Shown piece after piece: positions 18,983 through 29,644 of a DNA stretch of 64,000 nt; within the stretch, counting starts at the first letter, position 1; the number at the start of each line of letters is the position of its first letter. The notes under the pieces were generated by a model, which worked only from the letters and a program-made list of their open reading frames with translations, did not search any database and was not told where the DNA came from. Both the position numbers and the translations under genes were made by a program. This DNA comes from Symbiodinium natans (taxonomy: Eukaryota; Sar; Dinophyceae; Suessiales; Symbiodiniaceae). Location: positions 148,501 through 212,500 of the forward strand of contig CAJNDS010002473.1 in assembly GCA_905221605.1 (NCBI GenBank), read 5' to 3'.

Positions 18983-19088
18983 TCCGTTAATTCCTGTTCT
19001 CGACCACTGATGTTGTGTGCTTGCTAACCGTGCTTAGTACAAATCTAAGCTGTCTCACCTTGATATGATTCACGACCTCCGGTCCGCA
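18983..19088 (+). other. LINE 3' UTR with two hairpins and no poly(A)
   Basis: GCTTAG (19032-19037) pairs perfectly with CTAAGC (19045-19050) around a 7-base loop. GACC (19074-19077) pairs with GGTC (19081-19084) around TCC, five bases before the element ends in CGCA. No A-tail or simple repeat precedes the target duplication. In several LINE groups such 3' structures are what the reverse transcriptase recognises. Confidence 0.65.
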
Positions 19089-19108
19089 GTACAAGAAATA
19101 TAAACCCT
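19089..19108 (+). repeat. Right target-site duplication of the LINE (20 bp)
   Basis: Identical to 8459-8478. Confidence 0.93.
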
Positions 19109-19120
19109 ACTTCACATGAG
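19109..19120. repeat. Short inverted-repeat element, copy A, right end
   Basis: ACTTCACATGAG completes the terminal inverted repeat started at 8366, and corresponds to ACTTCATGTGAG at the end of copy B. Confidence 0.8.
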
Positions 19121-19473
19121 TTCACGGTTCAGGGTGTGGGCTGAAGGTACGGCAAGCTCAGAACCTGAGTCGATAGAGCCAGTTGTTCTACACTTACACC
19201 TTGTACAGACGTGAGCCACATGTACCAGAACCAAAAGGGGGTTCCCGACAATTGGGGGTACCTGTTTTGGGGATCCCTTCAATCGGCTTCTCTTCTACTG
19301 GGCAATAAAGGGGGTACCCCTTTGTTGGAAAATGCCCAAACCGCAAACCCCAAACCCCAAACCCCAAACCCCAAACCCCAAACCCCAAACCCCAAATCCC
19401 AAACCCTAAACCCTAAACCCTAAACCCTAAATTGGGAAATGCCCAAATCTGCTTGTGGGTTGGAAGGGGATCC
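19121..19473. other. Non-coding stretch with CCCCAAA and CCCTAAA units
   Basis: Unique sequence with an imperfect palindrome (AAAGGGGGTTCCCGAC to GGGTACCCC), then a telomeric tract at 19340-19430. No gene recognised. Confidence 0.65.
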
Positions 19474-19540
19474 ATGCCGGATTCCCTATCCCAGGAGCTC
19501 GCCACCGACTTATCGTCGCGCATCTTGGCCGAAGAGTTTA
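19474..19540 (+). CDS. Coding-like exon candidate
   Basis: From ATG 19474 the frame reads MPDSLSQELATDLSSRILAE and then EFTAL. A CCCAG acceptor-like site precedes 19495. It has CCCTAAA upstream and TTTAGGG downstream. Family unknown. Confidence 0.4.
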
Positions 19541-19933
19541 CGGCTTTAGGGTTTAGGGTTTAGGGTTTAGGGTTAAAAGGCTCTCAGGGCGTTATGGATA
19601 GGGACTACATGCTTGCAGCTCAGGGGCTGAAGATTTAGGCGCTTTTTTTGTTTGTTTTTTTTTTTTTTTTTTTTTTGGGGGGGGGGGGGGGGGGTCGGGA
19701 TGAGATGGTTGGAAGCGTGACGGACACGCCGCTTCTTGCCATTGTAGGGATGCTTGCGGCCTACTACTAGATGTCCCACTAGGCCAGTAGACCCCTTTTT
19801 GTTTAATCTTAACCGAATTTGTGTACTGGGGATGCCAGAAGAAGGCACTCCTATAAACCAAAATGACTAAAAACCCGAACAACCCTAAACACCTCAATAC
19901 CCTAACCCTAGACACCCTACAAACCTTGAGATG

Positions 19934-20019
19934 CTCCCCCCTTATACTAACAGTTCTTAATCGGGATATGAAGAGGGGGCACTAAATTTTTTTAAGGACT
20001 GTTAGTATAAGGGGGACCA
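19934..20019. repeat. CCCCCTTATACTAACAG palindromic element
   Basis: CCCCCTTATACTAACAGT on the left and ACTGTTAGTATAAGGGGG on the right are exact complements. A single arm with the same sequence recurs at 37564-37592. Confidence 0.75.
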
Positions 20020-20606
20020 TCCCAACCGAAGTATGGGCCCTTAACAGGGGGACCTACCCCTTATATACCCCTTACATACCCCTTACATACCCTACACAAC
20101 CCAAGGGCCCATACATCAGAACCCTAAACCCTAAACCCTAAACCCAAAAACGACATGCTGGGGTTTCGATCCGCTTTATGGCAGGTCGCGTGGATCCCGA
20201 CATGTCAGTGGAATCGGCGCTTGTGGCCAGATGCGCGTGGCCGGAAAGCAGTGGAGGGTTCGGGGTTTAGGGTTTAGGGTTTAGGGTTTAGGGTTTAGGG
20301 TTTAGGGGTTTTGGATTTGTGGCGTTGGCGTGTAGTAGTGTTCAAAGGTGAGTTAGGGACGTGGCCCTGGGGTCGAACGTTCGCGCGAAACCCGCAACCC
20401 AAAACCCTGCACCATAAACCCCAAAACCCTAAACCTTCGACCCTGAACCCTCTTCCCCCCAAAAAATCTGAACCCTAAACCCTAAACCCCGAAAACCTCA
20501 ACCCTGAATCCTAAACCCTAAGCTACCCTAAACCCTAAACCCTAAACCCGAGACCCAAAACCCTAAACCCAGAACCCTACTAATGAACCGCAAGCATAAA
20601 TCTCAC

Positions 20607-20644
20607 CTGAAACCTGCTTGCACTGTGACTTCGGCTTCGGTGTT
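20607..20644 (-). CDS. Possible minus-strand micro-exon
   Basis: On the minus strand a pyrimidine-rich TTCTTTCTCTTGCAG acceptor is followed by 38 bases reading NTEAEVTVQAGF, then a GTGAG donor. The splice signals are good but the exon is very short and no neighbour could be joined to it. Confidence 0.3.
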
Positions 20645-22547
20645 CTGCAAGAGAAAGAACCAGGTTGAGCGAGTCGGGCGCAGGGCATTAACCCGCAAGG
20701 AACCCCAGTGGTACCCTTTTGCCCTTGTTTTGGTTCAAGTTCTCCTTATCAAGTAACCAAGCGTGCCCTTATTACAATATGGCTCCTGAGGTACCAAGAA
20801 CCTGTCACGCAAGTCGGGCTTTGGGTTTCAGGTTTAGAGTTCAGGGCTTATAAGGGCTTAGGGTGGGGCTTTACTCCTAAGCCCCAAAGCCTACCTCCTG
20901 AACCCCTCAACCCCCGACCACCCAGAACGCAAGAAGTAGCGCAGCCTAGCCCACTACCAATATTGTTGCCTTGAAACGGTTATATGGTCAGTTCTAAAAA
21001 TTTGGGGTACCCTACATAATAGGCGCCGCCGCTTGTCTTCGCAACCCCAAAAGGGACCATATGTTAGAGAGGTGACCATGGGCAAACAGAAAATACATAT
21101 GCAAATGGTTAATGACATTTTTAAATGCGAAAGTAATGCTTCAATGAATACATGATTGAATGAATAAGTATGTATGAGTCCAGAAGTTCAAACAAATCAA
21201 CAAGTATACATACATACTTGTACATATGTATATATATATATATATATATATGTGTATATGTACATTCATATATATGTATGTACATGTATATGTGTATATC
21301 CATACATACATACATACATACATACATACATACATACATACATACGTGACCCTAAACCTTAAACCCTCAAAGAGCTAATCTTGCAAGCTGCAGCCGACAG
21401 GAGAGAAGGTCATGTCAAGGACCCCGGGCGCCGTACTCTGTAGGGGTGTTTAGGGTTTAGGGGGGTTTAGGGGTGTTTAGGGCTTAGGGGTGTTCAGGGC
21501 CTAGGGGTGTTTAGGGCTTAGGGGTAGGGCTTAGAGCTTAGGGCTTAGGGCATAGGGCTTAGGGCTTAGGGCTTAGGGCATAGGGCATAGGGCATAGGGC
21601 ATAGGGCATAGGGTTTAGGTTAGGGTCTAGGGCTTCGGGCTTAAGGTTGGTTTGGGGACTTAGGGTTTAGCAGGTTAGCATTTGGCTTTCGCTTGGGGAA
21701 GGGACCTGAGCCCCGAACGCGTGGAGATGCAAGTTCACTGGAAGGGAGGCCTTCCATGCCTAGGCAGGATAAGGGGGACCCTTAAAAGGGAACCCTTCTT
21801 AACCCTCTTCTGGCTCTCTTAAAGTGACCGTATTGAGAGGGTCTATATCCTCAAGGTATCCCCTATTCACCAGGGATTGAGGTGTTGACTTTCGGCATGC
21901 GTGAAAGGTTGACACCCTAAAACCCTTTAAACCCTATAAACCCTATTCACCCTATAAACCCTATAGATTTGCAATGCCCTCCGCGACGCTAGACCCTGAT
22001 TGCCCTCCGAAGCAAACCCTTGAAGACGCCGATGTTCTGAGAATCCTGCAGACCTCAACCAGTTTAACAGTTTAACGAATGCAAGGACCCCGGGTTTAGG
22101 GTCTGAGTTTAGGGTCCCCCTCCTGCCCCCCCCCCCCCCCTCCTGGACGGCTAGCCCTTAGCCCTTATTGGTTGAGGGCTTAGGTGTAGGGTTTAGGGTT
22201 TTGGGTTGCCCTGCAGGACAACCTCAAAAATCAGACATGATTTCTCGGATGAGGGCCTTAGAGACTGATGCCCTCAACTTGAGTAACCGTAATTCCCGAA
22301 GACTCGAATACACGCACATCCCTCTTACATGTTTACGGATGCGTACCCTTTTTCTCCTAGGTGACTGGACAATCTCGTATTACCAGTGTAGCTGTAGGAT
22401 CGCTATAGGCCAGTCGTAGGTGAAGGGTGTTGAACACTCTACGGTACTTGAAGGCTCATAGGCATCGCGAGGGCCATGAGTACCCTACACAGGTACCCTA
22501 CTTCTAAGCAGCCAGTGATACGTAACCCCACACCCTAAACCCAAAAC

Positions 22548-22678
22548 CCAAAACCCTAAACCCTAAACCCTAAACCCTAAACCCTAAACCCTAAACCCTA
22601 AATCCTAAACCCTAAACTCTAAACCCTAAACCCTAAACCCTAAACCCTAAACCCTAAACCCTAAACCCTAAACCCTAC
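22548..22678 (+). repeat. CCCTAAA array
   Basis: Long near-perfect tract ending 13 bases before an acceptor-like site. The opposite-strand array follows the island at 22776-22852. Confidence 0.95.
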
Positions 22679-22691
22679 CTGAGTTCTACAG

Positions 22692-22760
22692 GAGGTGATC
22701 AGACGGGAAGCAGCTCTCGCGAGCTTGGCGCAGCTCCGCCTTCGTGGCATCCTCTCGGCC
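22692..22760 (+). CDS. Coding-like exon candidate
   Basis: After TTCTACAG the frame reads EVIRREAALASLAQLRLRGI and then LSA before a stop. It is helical, Ala/Leu/Arg-rich and of unknown family. CCCTAAA array upstream, TTTAGGG array downstream, so it is a clear example of the exon-between-arrays layout. Confidence 0.5.
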
Positions 22761-22775
22761 TGAGCCGCCTGAGCA

Positions 22776-22852
22776 TGGGTTTAGGGTTTAGGGTTTAGGG
22801 TTTAGGGTTTAGGGTTTAGGGTTTAGGGTTTAGGGTTTAGGGTTTAGGGTTT
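22776..22852 (-). repeat. TTTAGGG array
   Basis: Perfect tract in inverted orientation relative to the array at 22548-22678, with the coding-like island between them. Confidence 0.95.
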
Positions 22853-24401
22853 GTGCGCTCAGGCTGCCGGGCAGAGATTCGGGGTTCAGGGGTCTTCGCA
22901 CGCAGCTCTACCTGCACGCACTGAGTTGGAAAAAGGCTCTGGTGATGCTGACTCCTTCGAGCCATTTGTCAAAAGACTCAGACTCGTACCCCTCCCTAAA
23001 CCCTACAGCCTAAACCCTAAACCCTAAGGTTGTAGCCCCAACGTGTTCCCCTTGATATACATATATATATATATATATCTTCTTAGAGGATCCTGAAACA
23101 GGATCCCCAAGCCCAAGGGTACAACCTTAAGGGTCCAAGGTAGAACCCAGGTGGTTGCTGGGCTTATGTATGTGTCAAGTTTTGTTCCTAGGTCGTCAGT
23201 TGAATCGGCGACAGGTTTTTTTCCTTTAGTAATTTTAGTTTTTCCACCAGAAAAAGAATCGGTTGAGGATAAGACGGCCTTTTTCTTCATTTCCAATTGC
23301 AGTTGCTTTACGTGGCTGGTGGTGGCTGCGTTTGAGCTGATACTCATGAGACTATCTAAAGCTGTCTTGGCAGTATCTTTCTCTCTTCTTGTACTGTTGG
23401 ATCGTTTTATGCCTTCGCCAAAGTCCATACTTCCCATTATATTGGTTGAGGGTTTAGAGATGTGTAGGGTTTCGGGTGGGGGCTCATATAATATGAGACG
23501 CGGTCAAAATTACCGCTTGCGTATTTCAGTAGAGGGGGTAGTTGTTCAAGCAAAACGCCGAGGATCGATAAGGGGATCGCTCAAATGACAGAGGTATTTG
23601 ATACAATAGGATAAAAGTGCTGTAGGTGAAAAGCATGGGAAACGATAGGGGACGCGCAAACTCAAAAACAAGCAAGGCTTAAACAAGTAATTTAGACGCC
23701 GACTCATACGCTCACGCTCTGGGACTGGGATGCTTGTCATGCGATGTTCCCACCACTAGGATGATTCTAATCTATTTCTGGAAATGGCCTCATAGTTTCT
23801 CCCCAATCTCGCCTCGGGACGAACTACGGGGGTTTAGGGTTTATAGGGTCTAGGGGCATTCCGGGTAAGCCCTATATGACAAACCTCTTAGCCTCCGACA
23901 TCAGCCCCACAGCCCATTTTCACGCCAACGCCATGGAGCTGGTCGTTTTTGCTTGCTCAAGCACGTGTTGTATGGTTTGGGTGTCATGGTTTGGGCATTT
24001 GGGGCAAATTTTCGAGCGTGCCCTACATCCCGAACCGTAGCGGAACTTGAATAGCGGATCTTTGAAATTCTCCGGTTTACAGGGTTAGAAACCAACCCCC
24101 CTCCCCCCACCCTAAACCCTAAACCCTAAACCCTATACGTCCTAAACCCAAAAGGGTCCAGCTGGCAACTTGTTTCTTCGGGCCGCCCGGACAAGCCGAT
24201 GGCAACTGGGAGCAGGCGAGCACCGTTTTTGTTTCATCCTAAACCCTAAACCCTAAACCACAAACCCTAAACCCCTAAACCCTAAACCCTAAACACCTAA
24301 ACCCTAAACACCTAAACCCTTAAACCCTAAACCCTAAACCCTGAACTACAGGGGTTTAGGCTAACTACAGGGGTGGCGGGTTTAGGACTTAGGGTTTTCA
24401 G
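22853..24401. other. Mixed region with weak coding hints
   Basis: A frame at 22895-22980 contains YLHALSWKKALVML, PPR-like in style. 23030-23140 is a palindrome-related element (shared CCCAAGGGTACAACCTTAAGGGTCC with 27855-27885 and 39415-39440). The open frame at 23151-23588 and its minus-strand shadow show no recognisable domain. CCCTAAA tracts lie at 24110-24135 and 24240-24340. Confidence 0.45.
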
Positions 24402-24470
24402 GGCGTTGAAAGCGCTGACCTCGGCGCAGCTCAACTTGAGGTGGACATGCTTGGGTTTGCACCTAAGCTG
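24402..24470 (+). CDS. Coding-like exon candidate
   Basis: A TTTTCAG acceptor is followed by a frame reading VESADLGAAQLEVDMLGFAP, then KL and a stop. A TTTAGGG tract follows. Family unknown. Confidence 0.4.
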
Positions 24471-24623
24471 TAGTTTAAAATTTGGGGTTTAGGGTTTAGG
24501 GTTTAGGGTTTAGGGTTTGGAGGCAAAAGACGAGGTTCAACAGGAAGCTCAACCTGTCGTGTTTACGGGTGCAGGATTCCGGGTTCGGGGAGTTTAAGGG
24601 CGGTTCAGGGTTTACGTTTAGGT

Positions 24624-24734
24624 GATGCTGACTCTGAGTCCAAGCCCGAGCAGATTCGGGATGTTCTTTCTCCCTTCAAGAACTGGGCTTCGTCTCGCCT
24701 TATAAATCTCGAGTCCCTGAAAATGACTACCTTA
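24624..24734 (+). CDS. Coding-like fragment
   Basis: The open frame reads DADSESKPEQIRDVLSPFKN and then WASSRLINLESLKMTT up to the start of a palindromic element at 24735. Composition is protein-like; the family is not recognised. Confidence 0.35.
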
Positions 24735-24843
24735 CCCTAAGGGTCCATGTACCTCATTATTATGTACTTAGACCCAAAAGTCCTTATATAGGAAGTACTT
24801 TAAGGCCTAAGTATTCCATAATTAGGTACATGGACCCTTAGGG
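24735..24843. repeat. GGGTCCATG palindromic element, copy 2
   Basis: The arms CCCTAAGGGTCCATGTACCT and AGGTACATGGACCCTTAGGG are exact inverted complements over 20 bases. The middle resembles copy 61456-61552 in reverse. Confidence 0.85.
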
Positions 24844-24917
24844 TTAAATTGCACAACCCGACCCAGACTCCAGATTCCAGACCCTATACACAGTAAATCC
24901 CCTTCCATTTCTGCCAG

Positions 24918-25016
24918 GAGCTCTTCGCTTGCTTTGCGGCGCGCACGCTGCAGATTCCCGCAGAGCTGCCAGTAGACCTTGTATCTACAGAACTTTCAAT
25001 TGCGCTGCAACTTAAA
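24918..25016 (+). CDS. Coding-like exon candidate
   Basis: A CTGCCAG acceptor is followed by a frame reading ELFACFAARTLQIPAELPVD and then LVSTELSIALQLKG. TTTAGGG-like sequence follows. Family unknown. Confidence 0.45.
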
Positions 25017-25315
25017 GGGTTTCGGGTCTAGGGTTTACACATGAAGTCACGAGTCTCAAACAAACGAGCAGTAGCCTGCCCGAACCCTAATTGAACCCAA
25101 GCCCTGCACCCTACAAACCTTAAGTGCTCTAAACCCTAAAGCCCATAATGCCTAAATGCCCCTATAAACCCTGAATTCACCCTGACCCACAAATTGCCAA
25201 CAAACCCTGAGCCCTAAACGCAATAAACCCTGTAAACCCCATAAACCCTATAAACCCTATAAACCCTATGAACCCTATAAACCCTATAAGCCCTATCAGC
25301 CCTAAACCCTAAGCC

Positions 25316-25392
25316 ATGGCATCTTTGCAAAGCCACCCACGCATCCCACGCATGGGCGGGCGGCGCGGCGCTTCTGTGGAGGAGGCAGCGCG
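25316..25392 (+). CDS. Coding-like exon with canonical donor
   Basis: ATG 25316 opens a frame MASLQSHPRIPRMGGRRGAS, then VEEAAR, followed by a GTAAGC donor at 25393. It has CCCTAAA/CCCTATAA repeats directly upstream and TTTAGGG directly downstream. Confidence 0.4.
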
Positions 25393-26400
25393 GTAAGCAG
25401 TTTAGGGTTTAGGGTTTAGGGTTTAGGGTTTAGGGTTTAGGGTTTATAGGGCTAAGCCCTGCCCTACTATGTGCTCAAGAGACGCCCAAAATGAAGGACA
25501 ATCATCCTTATGTTGGCCGTTTTAGGAAGAATTCATGGAATACGTATGTACATATATGTGTGTGTGTGTGTGTGTGTATTTTTTTGGGTTCTCAATCAAT
25601 GAGTAGTTTAGGGTTCCCAAAGTCTCTCGGTAGTCCAGTGCTACTTTTTTCGCAAGTTTTATTTTAGCAGCTTCTTTATTTAAATTCAAGCAAGCAGTAC
25701 CGAAAGCGGTACCCTTATGAGAGTATGGTTACTGGGCTACGCCCCCCCCCCCTCCCCCCTCCCCCCGCCTCACCCATAAACATCCTAAACCCTGAACCCT
25801 AGACCCTAATCCTAAACCCTAAACCCTAAACCCTAAACGTTTGGAATAGTGGAGGAAGTTGGGGTAGATACGCTGCCCTAATTATGACGGTCCGTGTACA
25901 TACCTAAACCGTAAAGCCCAAACTCCTACACCCTAAGCCCTCATCCTGAATATGGTATACTTGGGTTTGAAGGTTCTAAAGCGGCTTTTATACACTGACT
26001 TTCGGGGCGCAAGTATGTAATGAGGTTTCATGGGTCCTTAGGCTATGAAGCCAAACCCAAACCCAACAGTACGTCTGCGGGAAAGGGCATTTTGGGGTGT
26101 GTAAAGTGTCTACAGCAGCTTAGTTTCTACGCGCATGATATGTGTATATACAATATACAATATACAATATACAATATACAAAATACAATATACAATATAC
26201 AATATACAATATATATATATATATATTCCTATTCATTTCTTTACCTAGACATTGGCAAAGGTACCCTGAACCCTAACCCTAAACCCTACCTCGAGGTACA
26301 GGCTCTTGGTGGAGTCGAGGAGTGTTCTGATGCTAAACCCGAAACCCTAAACCCTAAACCCTAAACCCTAAACCCTAAACCCTAAACCCTAAACCCTGAA
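25393..26400. other. Repeat-rich non-coding stretch
   Basis: TTTAGGG tract, (GT)n at 25557-25578, C run near 25741, a decayed GGGTCCATG-type element (about 25955-26041), a 7-mer ATACAAT microsatellite (26152-26215) and a CCCTAAA array (26336-26398). Confidence 0.65.
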
Positions 26401-26475
26401 CCTCTGAAGGTCCGTGCCCTGCTGGCGCCGGTAATAGATGATTGGCGCCGCCGGCCGTGGGAGCCCAAGAAGGCA
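26401..26475 (+). CDS. Coding-like fragment
   Basis: The open frame reads PLKVRALLAPVIDDWRRRPW and then EPKKA before a stop. It lies between a CCCTAAA array ending at 26398 and a TTTAGGG array from 26488. No clear splice acceptor. Confidence 0.35.
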
Positions 26476-26487
26476 TAGGGGTTTGAT

Positions 26488-26590
26488 TAGGGTTTAGGGT
26501 TTAGGGTTTAGGGTTTAGGGTTTAGGGTTTAGGGTTTAGGGTTTAGGGTTTAGGGTTTAGGGTTTAGGGTTTAGGGTTTAGGGTTTAGGA
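26488..26590 (-). repeat. TTTAGGG array
   Basis: About 14 units, inverted relative to the array at 26336-26398 across the short coding-like island. Confidence 0.95.
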
Positions 26591-27260
26591 GGGTTTGGGG
26601 TTGTCCCCCTAGCATTAAACAGATCCCACCCCCTAAATGAAGACGCCGAGAGTGTTTTGTTTATAGGGTTTAGGGGTGAAAGGTTTTGGGCTTGAGGTTG
26701 TCAAGGTTCTGGGGTCTCAAGCCTTCGGGTTTTAATTCGGCTTTATGTTTGCGCGGAGTGTTTTTGAGGAACTGAAGGTTAAGGCTTCAGAATTCGAGCT
26801 TTTGGGCTGCTAGGTTTCATGCTTCCCTCTTAATGCGGTACAGATTTTTAAAGGGGCGACTTCTGGCCTGGGTTTTGGGGCCAGGGAGTGCCTTTGCATT
26901 AGGGGAGTCTTATTACCAGCAGGAAGGGATTCGTTTTGGCGAATGCTCATCATCCTTAATTAAGTACAAATACAGGATTCCCCCCTCCCCCGCCCCACAC
27001 CTCGGCCTTTGGGTACATGCTTTGCACATGTCGCACTTTATTTTTTTTTGGGGGGGGGCTTTCTGACTTCATGTGTATTTCATTCGAGTAGCCCGTCTGG
27101 CGCCTTCTCACGGAGGACTTCGCCTTGCACAGGGTTCGCTTTACACTTTATTTGGGTTTTGGTAGGAATCGTGATTGTTAACCTTTCTGACCCTAACCCC
27201 TAGACCCTAAACCCTAAACCCTAAAACCTAAACCCTAAACCCTAAACCCTAAACCCCAAG
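26591..27260. other. Unique sequence without a recognised gene
   Basis: Open frames at 26833-27066 and 27009-27203 lack domains and include a G run near 27050. A CCCTAAA tract at 27200-27258 leads into the next island. Confidence 0.55.
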
Positions 27261-27336
27261 TTCCCTGGCTATCAGAGAAGTAAGGCGCATCGCCACAGCG
27301 GAGCTGAAACGATTTTCATCCGAGGCAGGGGAGCCA
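27261..27336 (+). CDS. Coding-like exon candidate
   Basis: The frame reads SLAIREVRRIATAELKRFSS and then EAGEP. A CCAAG acceptor-like end lies at 27260 and a CAG|GTAGGG donor at 27337. The donor runs into TTTAGGG repeats. Family unknown; helical composition. Confidence 0.45.
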
Positions 27337-28612
27337 GGTAGGGTTTAGGGTTTGGGGTTTGGGGTTTAGGGTACAGGGTTTAGCATTCAACTCTATCTGT
27401 ATACAAGTACTCCCAACCCCAAACTACTCAAAAGACTAAAGTTCTTGATTCTGAAGTAAGATTGGAAGTAGGTACCATATGGAATTCCTTAAAGGGTTCA
27501 AGTTCTATGCTTCTATCGGGGAGAAGAAGTACTTCCTTTAGCTCTAAGCAGCCTGCGAATTCTCCAGAGGGCTGTGTGCCTAGGTTCGGGGTTTAGGGTT
27601 TAGGGTTTAGGGTTTAGGGTTTAGGGTTTAGGGTTTAGGGTTTAGGGTTTAGGGCTTACCCCGAACGCCAAGATCCAAATCCTAAGCTCGAAACCTGAAT
27701 CTATCAAGGGATGAAGACGCGTACCCCCAAGGCTGTGCCTCGAAAGGTTCCCCCTTGATATACTCCTACTATGGCATATGGCCCTTATACTACCTTAGGG
27801 ATCTTTAAAAGCATATGGCCCTTATACTAACTTAGGGATTTTTAAAAAGGGTCCCCAAAAACCCAAGGGTACAACCTTAAGGGTCCAAGGCAGCACCCCG
27901 GAATCTAAGGTTTGAACCGTGGGCCCTTCGTAGGGTCCCATGCCCTTGTTCATGGAAACCCTAAACCCCTACACCCTAAACCCTAAACCCCAAAACCCTA
28001 AACCCTAAACCCTAAACCCTATAACCCTAAACCCTAAACCCTAAACCTAGGGAGCCGAAGCATGGGCCCTGAATAAGTTAGCAGATACCATTCATGCACC
28101 ACCCCCTATGCAACGGCAATGAAGCCAAAGAGTACTACCTACGAATCACACTAGTGGTGATTATTGTCATTATTAAACCCTAAACCCTAATCCCCAAACC
28201 CTAAACCCTAAACCCTAAACCCTTTTTTGGTGCGGAGATTTTTTCTAGTGGGTAGCATGCTTCTCGGTGCCGGCTATGGCATTTCTTTCAGTCTCCAAGG
28301 GCCTTAGAATTGCCTTGCCTTCTCTCTCAGCAAGTACCCACAATGATATTAAGAGTAGTGATAGTCATGAAATTATAAAACCAGCAATACTAGGAATAGC
28401 AATAATACTACTGCTTATTACTCCTACCTTTATTACCATATAAAGGGTAATAGTACTCATAACCCTAAAACGTAAAGCCTAAACCCAAACCCTAAGCCCT
28501 AAAAAGAAGAAGAAGAAGAATAGCCAACATAACAATAATAACAATAATAGAAGGTGTTATATAAAACTATCAATCATAATTGTAATAAGAATAGTATCAA
28601 CTACTTGTTCCA
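27337..28612. other. Repeat-rich non-coding stretch
   Basis: TTTAGGG array (27588-27655), a tandem duplication of GCATATGGCCCTTATACTA (27770-27845), CCCTAAA tracts (27955-28050, 28170-28220) and AT-rich sequence with AATAATAA/GAAGAA runs before the RCC1-like frame. Confidence 0.65.
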
Positions 28613-29644
28613 ATGGTCGTCTTTCCGCATCAAGTGCGCCCCATTTCTTCCAGCATGCATCTCTCAATCGTTATGAAAGCTGTCCTGGTACTTCCCACAT
28701 TCTCCTTGACATCCATCACGGCAAGGCGGTTTGTTCTGCCAGTCTGTGCTGGCTACACGCACGTTCCCGTGCTGTGTCAGTCGCGTTTCGCTCTGCCTCA
28801 GCTTCGACGTGTTGGATGCTTGTCCAAAAGCATGCGTAGATGGACTCAGACTGCCACATCCCCACCACACAGCGGGAAGTTTCAAGCTTCCTGCAACCAT
28901 TTTGGCAATGCTGTCACGAGGAAGGGCACCGGACATGGGCAGTGTCACTTGCCGGCAAGTTTGAGAGACGGTTGGGCAGTTGCAGCTGGCGGTTGTCACA
29001 CTTGTGCAGTGCAGGCAGATGGTCGGCTCGTCTGGTTTGGATGGAATGAAGATGGACACCGTGATGTGCCAGCAGATTTGGGACCAGTTGTGGCAGTCGC
29101 AGCTGGCTATCGTCACACTTGTGCAGTGCGGGCAGATGGTCGGCTCGTCTGTTTCGGACGCAATGGAGATGGGCAGTGCGATGTGCCAGCAGATTTGGGC
29201 CCAGTTTTGGCAGTCGCAGCTGGCTATCATCACACTTGTGCAGTGCGGGCAGATGGTCGGCTCGTCTGTTTTGGATGGAATGTAGATGGACAGTGTGATG
29301 TGCCAGCAGATCTGGGACCAGTTGTGGCAGTCGCAGCTGGCGGTGGTCACACTTGTGCAGTGCGGGCAGATGGTCGGCTCTTCTGTTTTGGATGGAAAGT
29401 AGATGGACAGTGTGATGTGCCAGCATATCCGGGACCAGTTGTGGCAGTCGCAGCTGGCAATGGTCACACTTGTGCAGTGTGGGCAGATGGGCGGCTCATC
29501 TGTTTCGGATGGAATGCATATGCGCAGTGTGACGTGCCAGCAGATTTGGGACCAGTCTTGGCAGTCGCAGCTGGCGGTCGTCACACTTGTGCAGTGCGTG
29601 CAGATGGTCGGCTCATCTGTTTTGGAATAAAAGGGGCAGTGTGA
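28613..29644 (+). CDS. RCC1-like repeat protein, 343 aa open frame
   Basis: An uninterrupted frame from ATG 28613 to a stop at 29644. After an N-terminal part of about 115 residues without clear domain there are six tandem repeats of about 38 residues built on AVAAGxxHTCAVRADGRLVC-FG-W-N-x-D-G-Q-C-D-V-P-A-D-L-G-P. This is the RCC1 / beta-propeller repeat pattern, which in dinoflagellates is very common in short repeat-only proteins. At the DNA level the repeats are near-identical 114-117 bp units, so the long minus-strand frame over the same bases is a shadow. RCC1-type propellers serve as interaction platforms and the partner here is unknown. The last repeat is cut short (CFGIKGAV), so it may be a fragment or a retroposed copy. 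No intron or telomeric repeat interrupts it. Confidence 0.65.
   Translation: MVVFPHQVRPISSSMHLSIVMKAVLVLPTFSLTSITARRFVLPVCAGYTHVPVLCQSRFALPQLRRVGCLSKSMRRWTQTATSPPHSGKFQASCNHFGNAVTRKGTGHGQCHLPASLRDGWAVAAGGCHTCAVQADGRLVWFGWNEDGHRDVPADLGPVVAVAAGYRHTCAVRADGRLVCFGRNGDGQCDVPADLGPVLAVAAGYHHTCAVRADGRLVCFGWNVDGQCDVPADLGPVVAVAAGGGHTCAVRADGRLFCFGWKVDGQCDVPAYPGPVVAVAAGNGHTCAVWADGRLICFGWNAYAQCDVPADLGPVLAVAAGGRHTCAVRADGRLICFGIKGAV

Larger units (their letters stand above)
8479..19088 (+). mobile_element. Full-length non-LTR (LINE) retrotransposon, 10,610 bp
   Basis: The ends are fixed by a perfect 20-bp target-site duplication and by comparison with the uninterrupted relative of its target at 29776-29902. 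It contains an 82-base leader, ORF1 (OTU-type protease fold, RapZ-like segment, membrane segments, coiled coil), ORF2 (apurinic-type endonuclease plus reverse transcriptase) and a 106-base 3' UTR without poly(A). Both ORFs are open throughout and the catalytic residues I can place are present. The interior has no telomeric tracts while the surroundings are full of them. Identical duplications and intact ORFs suggest a recent, possibly active insertion. It lies in an intron-like region between coding islands on the same strand. Confidence 0.93.
19541..22691. other. Repeat-rich region with few coding hints
   Basis: Contains a T-tract followed by an 18-base G run (19655-19694), palindromic elements at 19934-20019 and 20005-20118, telomeric tracts (20262-20310, 20470-20560), a possible coding island at 20150-20250 open in more than one frame, microsatellites at 21215-21345 (TA and CATA), a field of TTAGGGC and ATAGGGC variants (21440-21620), a C run near 22126 and a large CCCTAAA array (22548-22678). 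A frame around 22010-22070 (LEDADVLRILQTSTSLTV) might be an exon. Confidence 0.55.
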
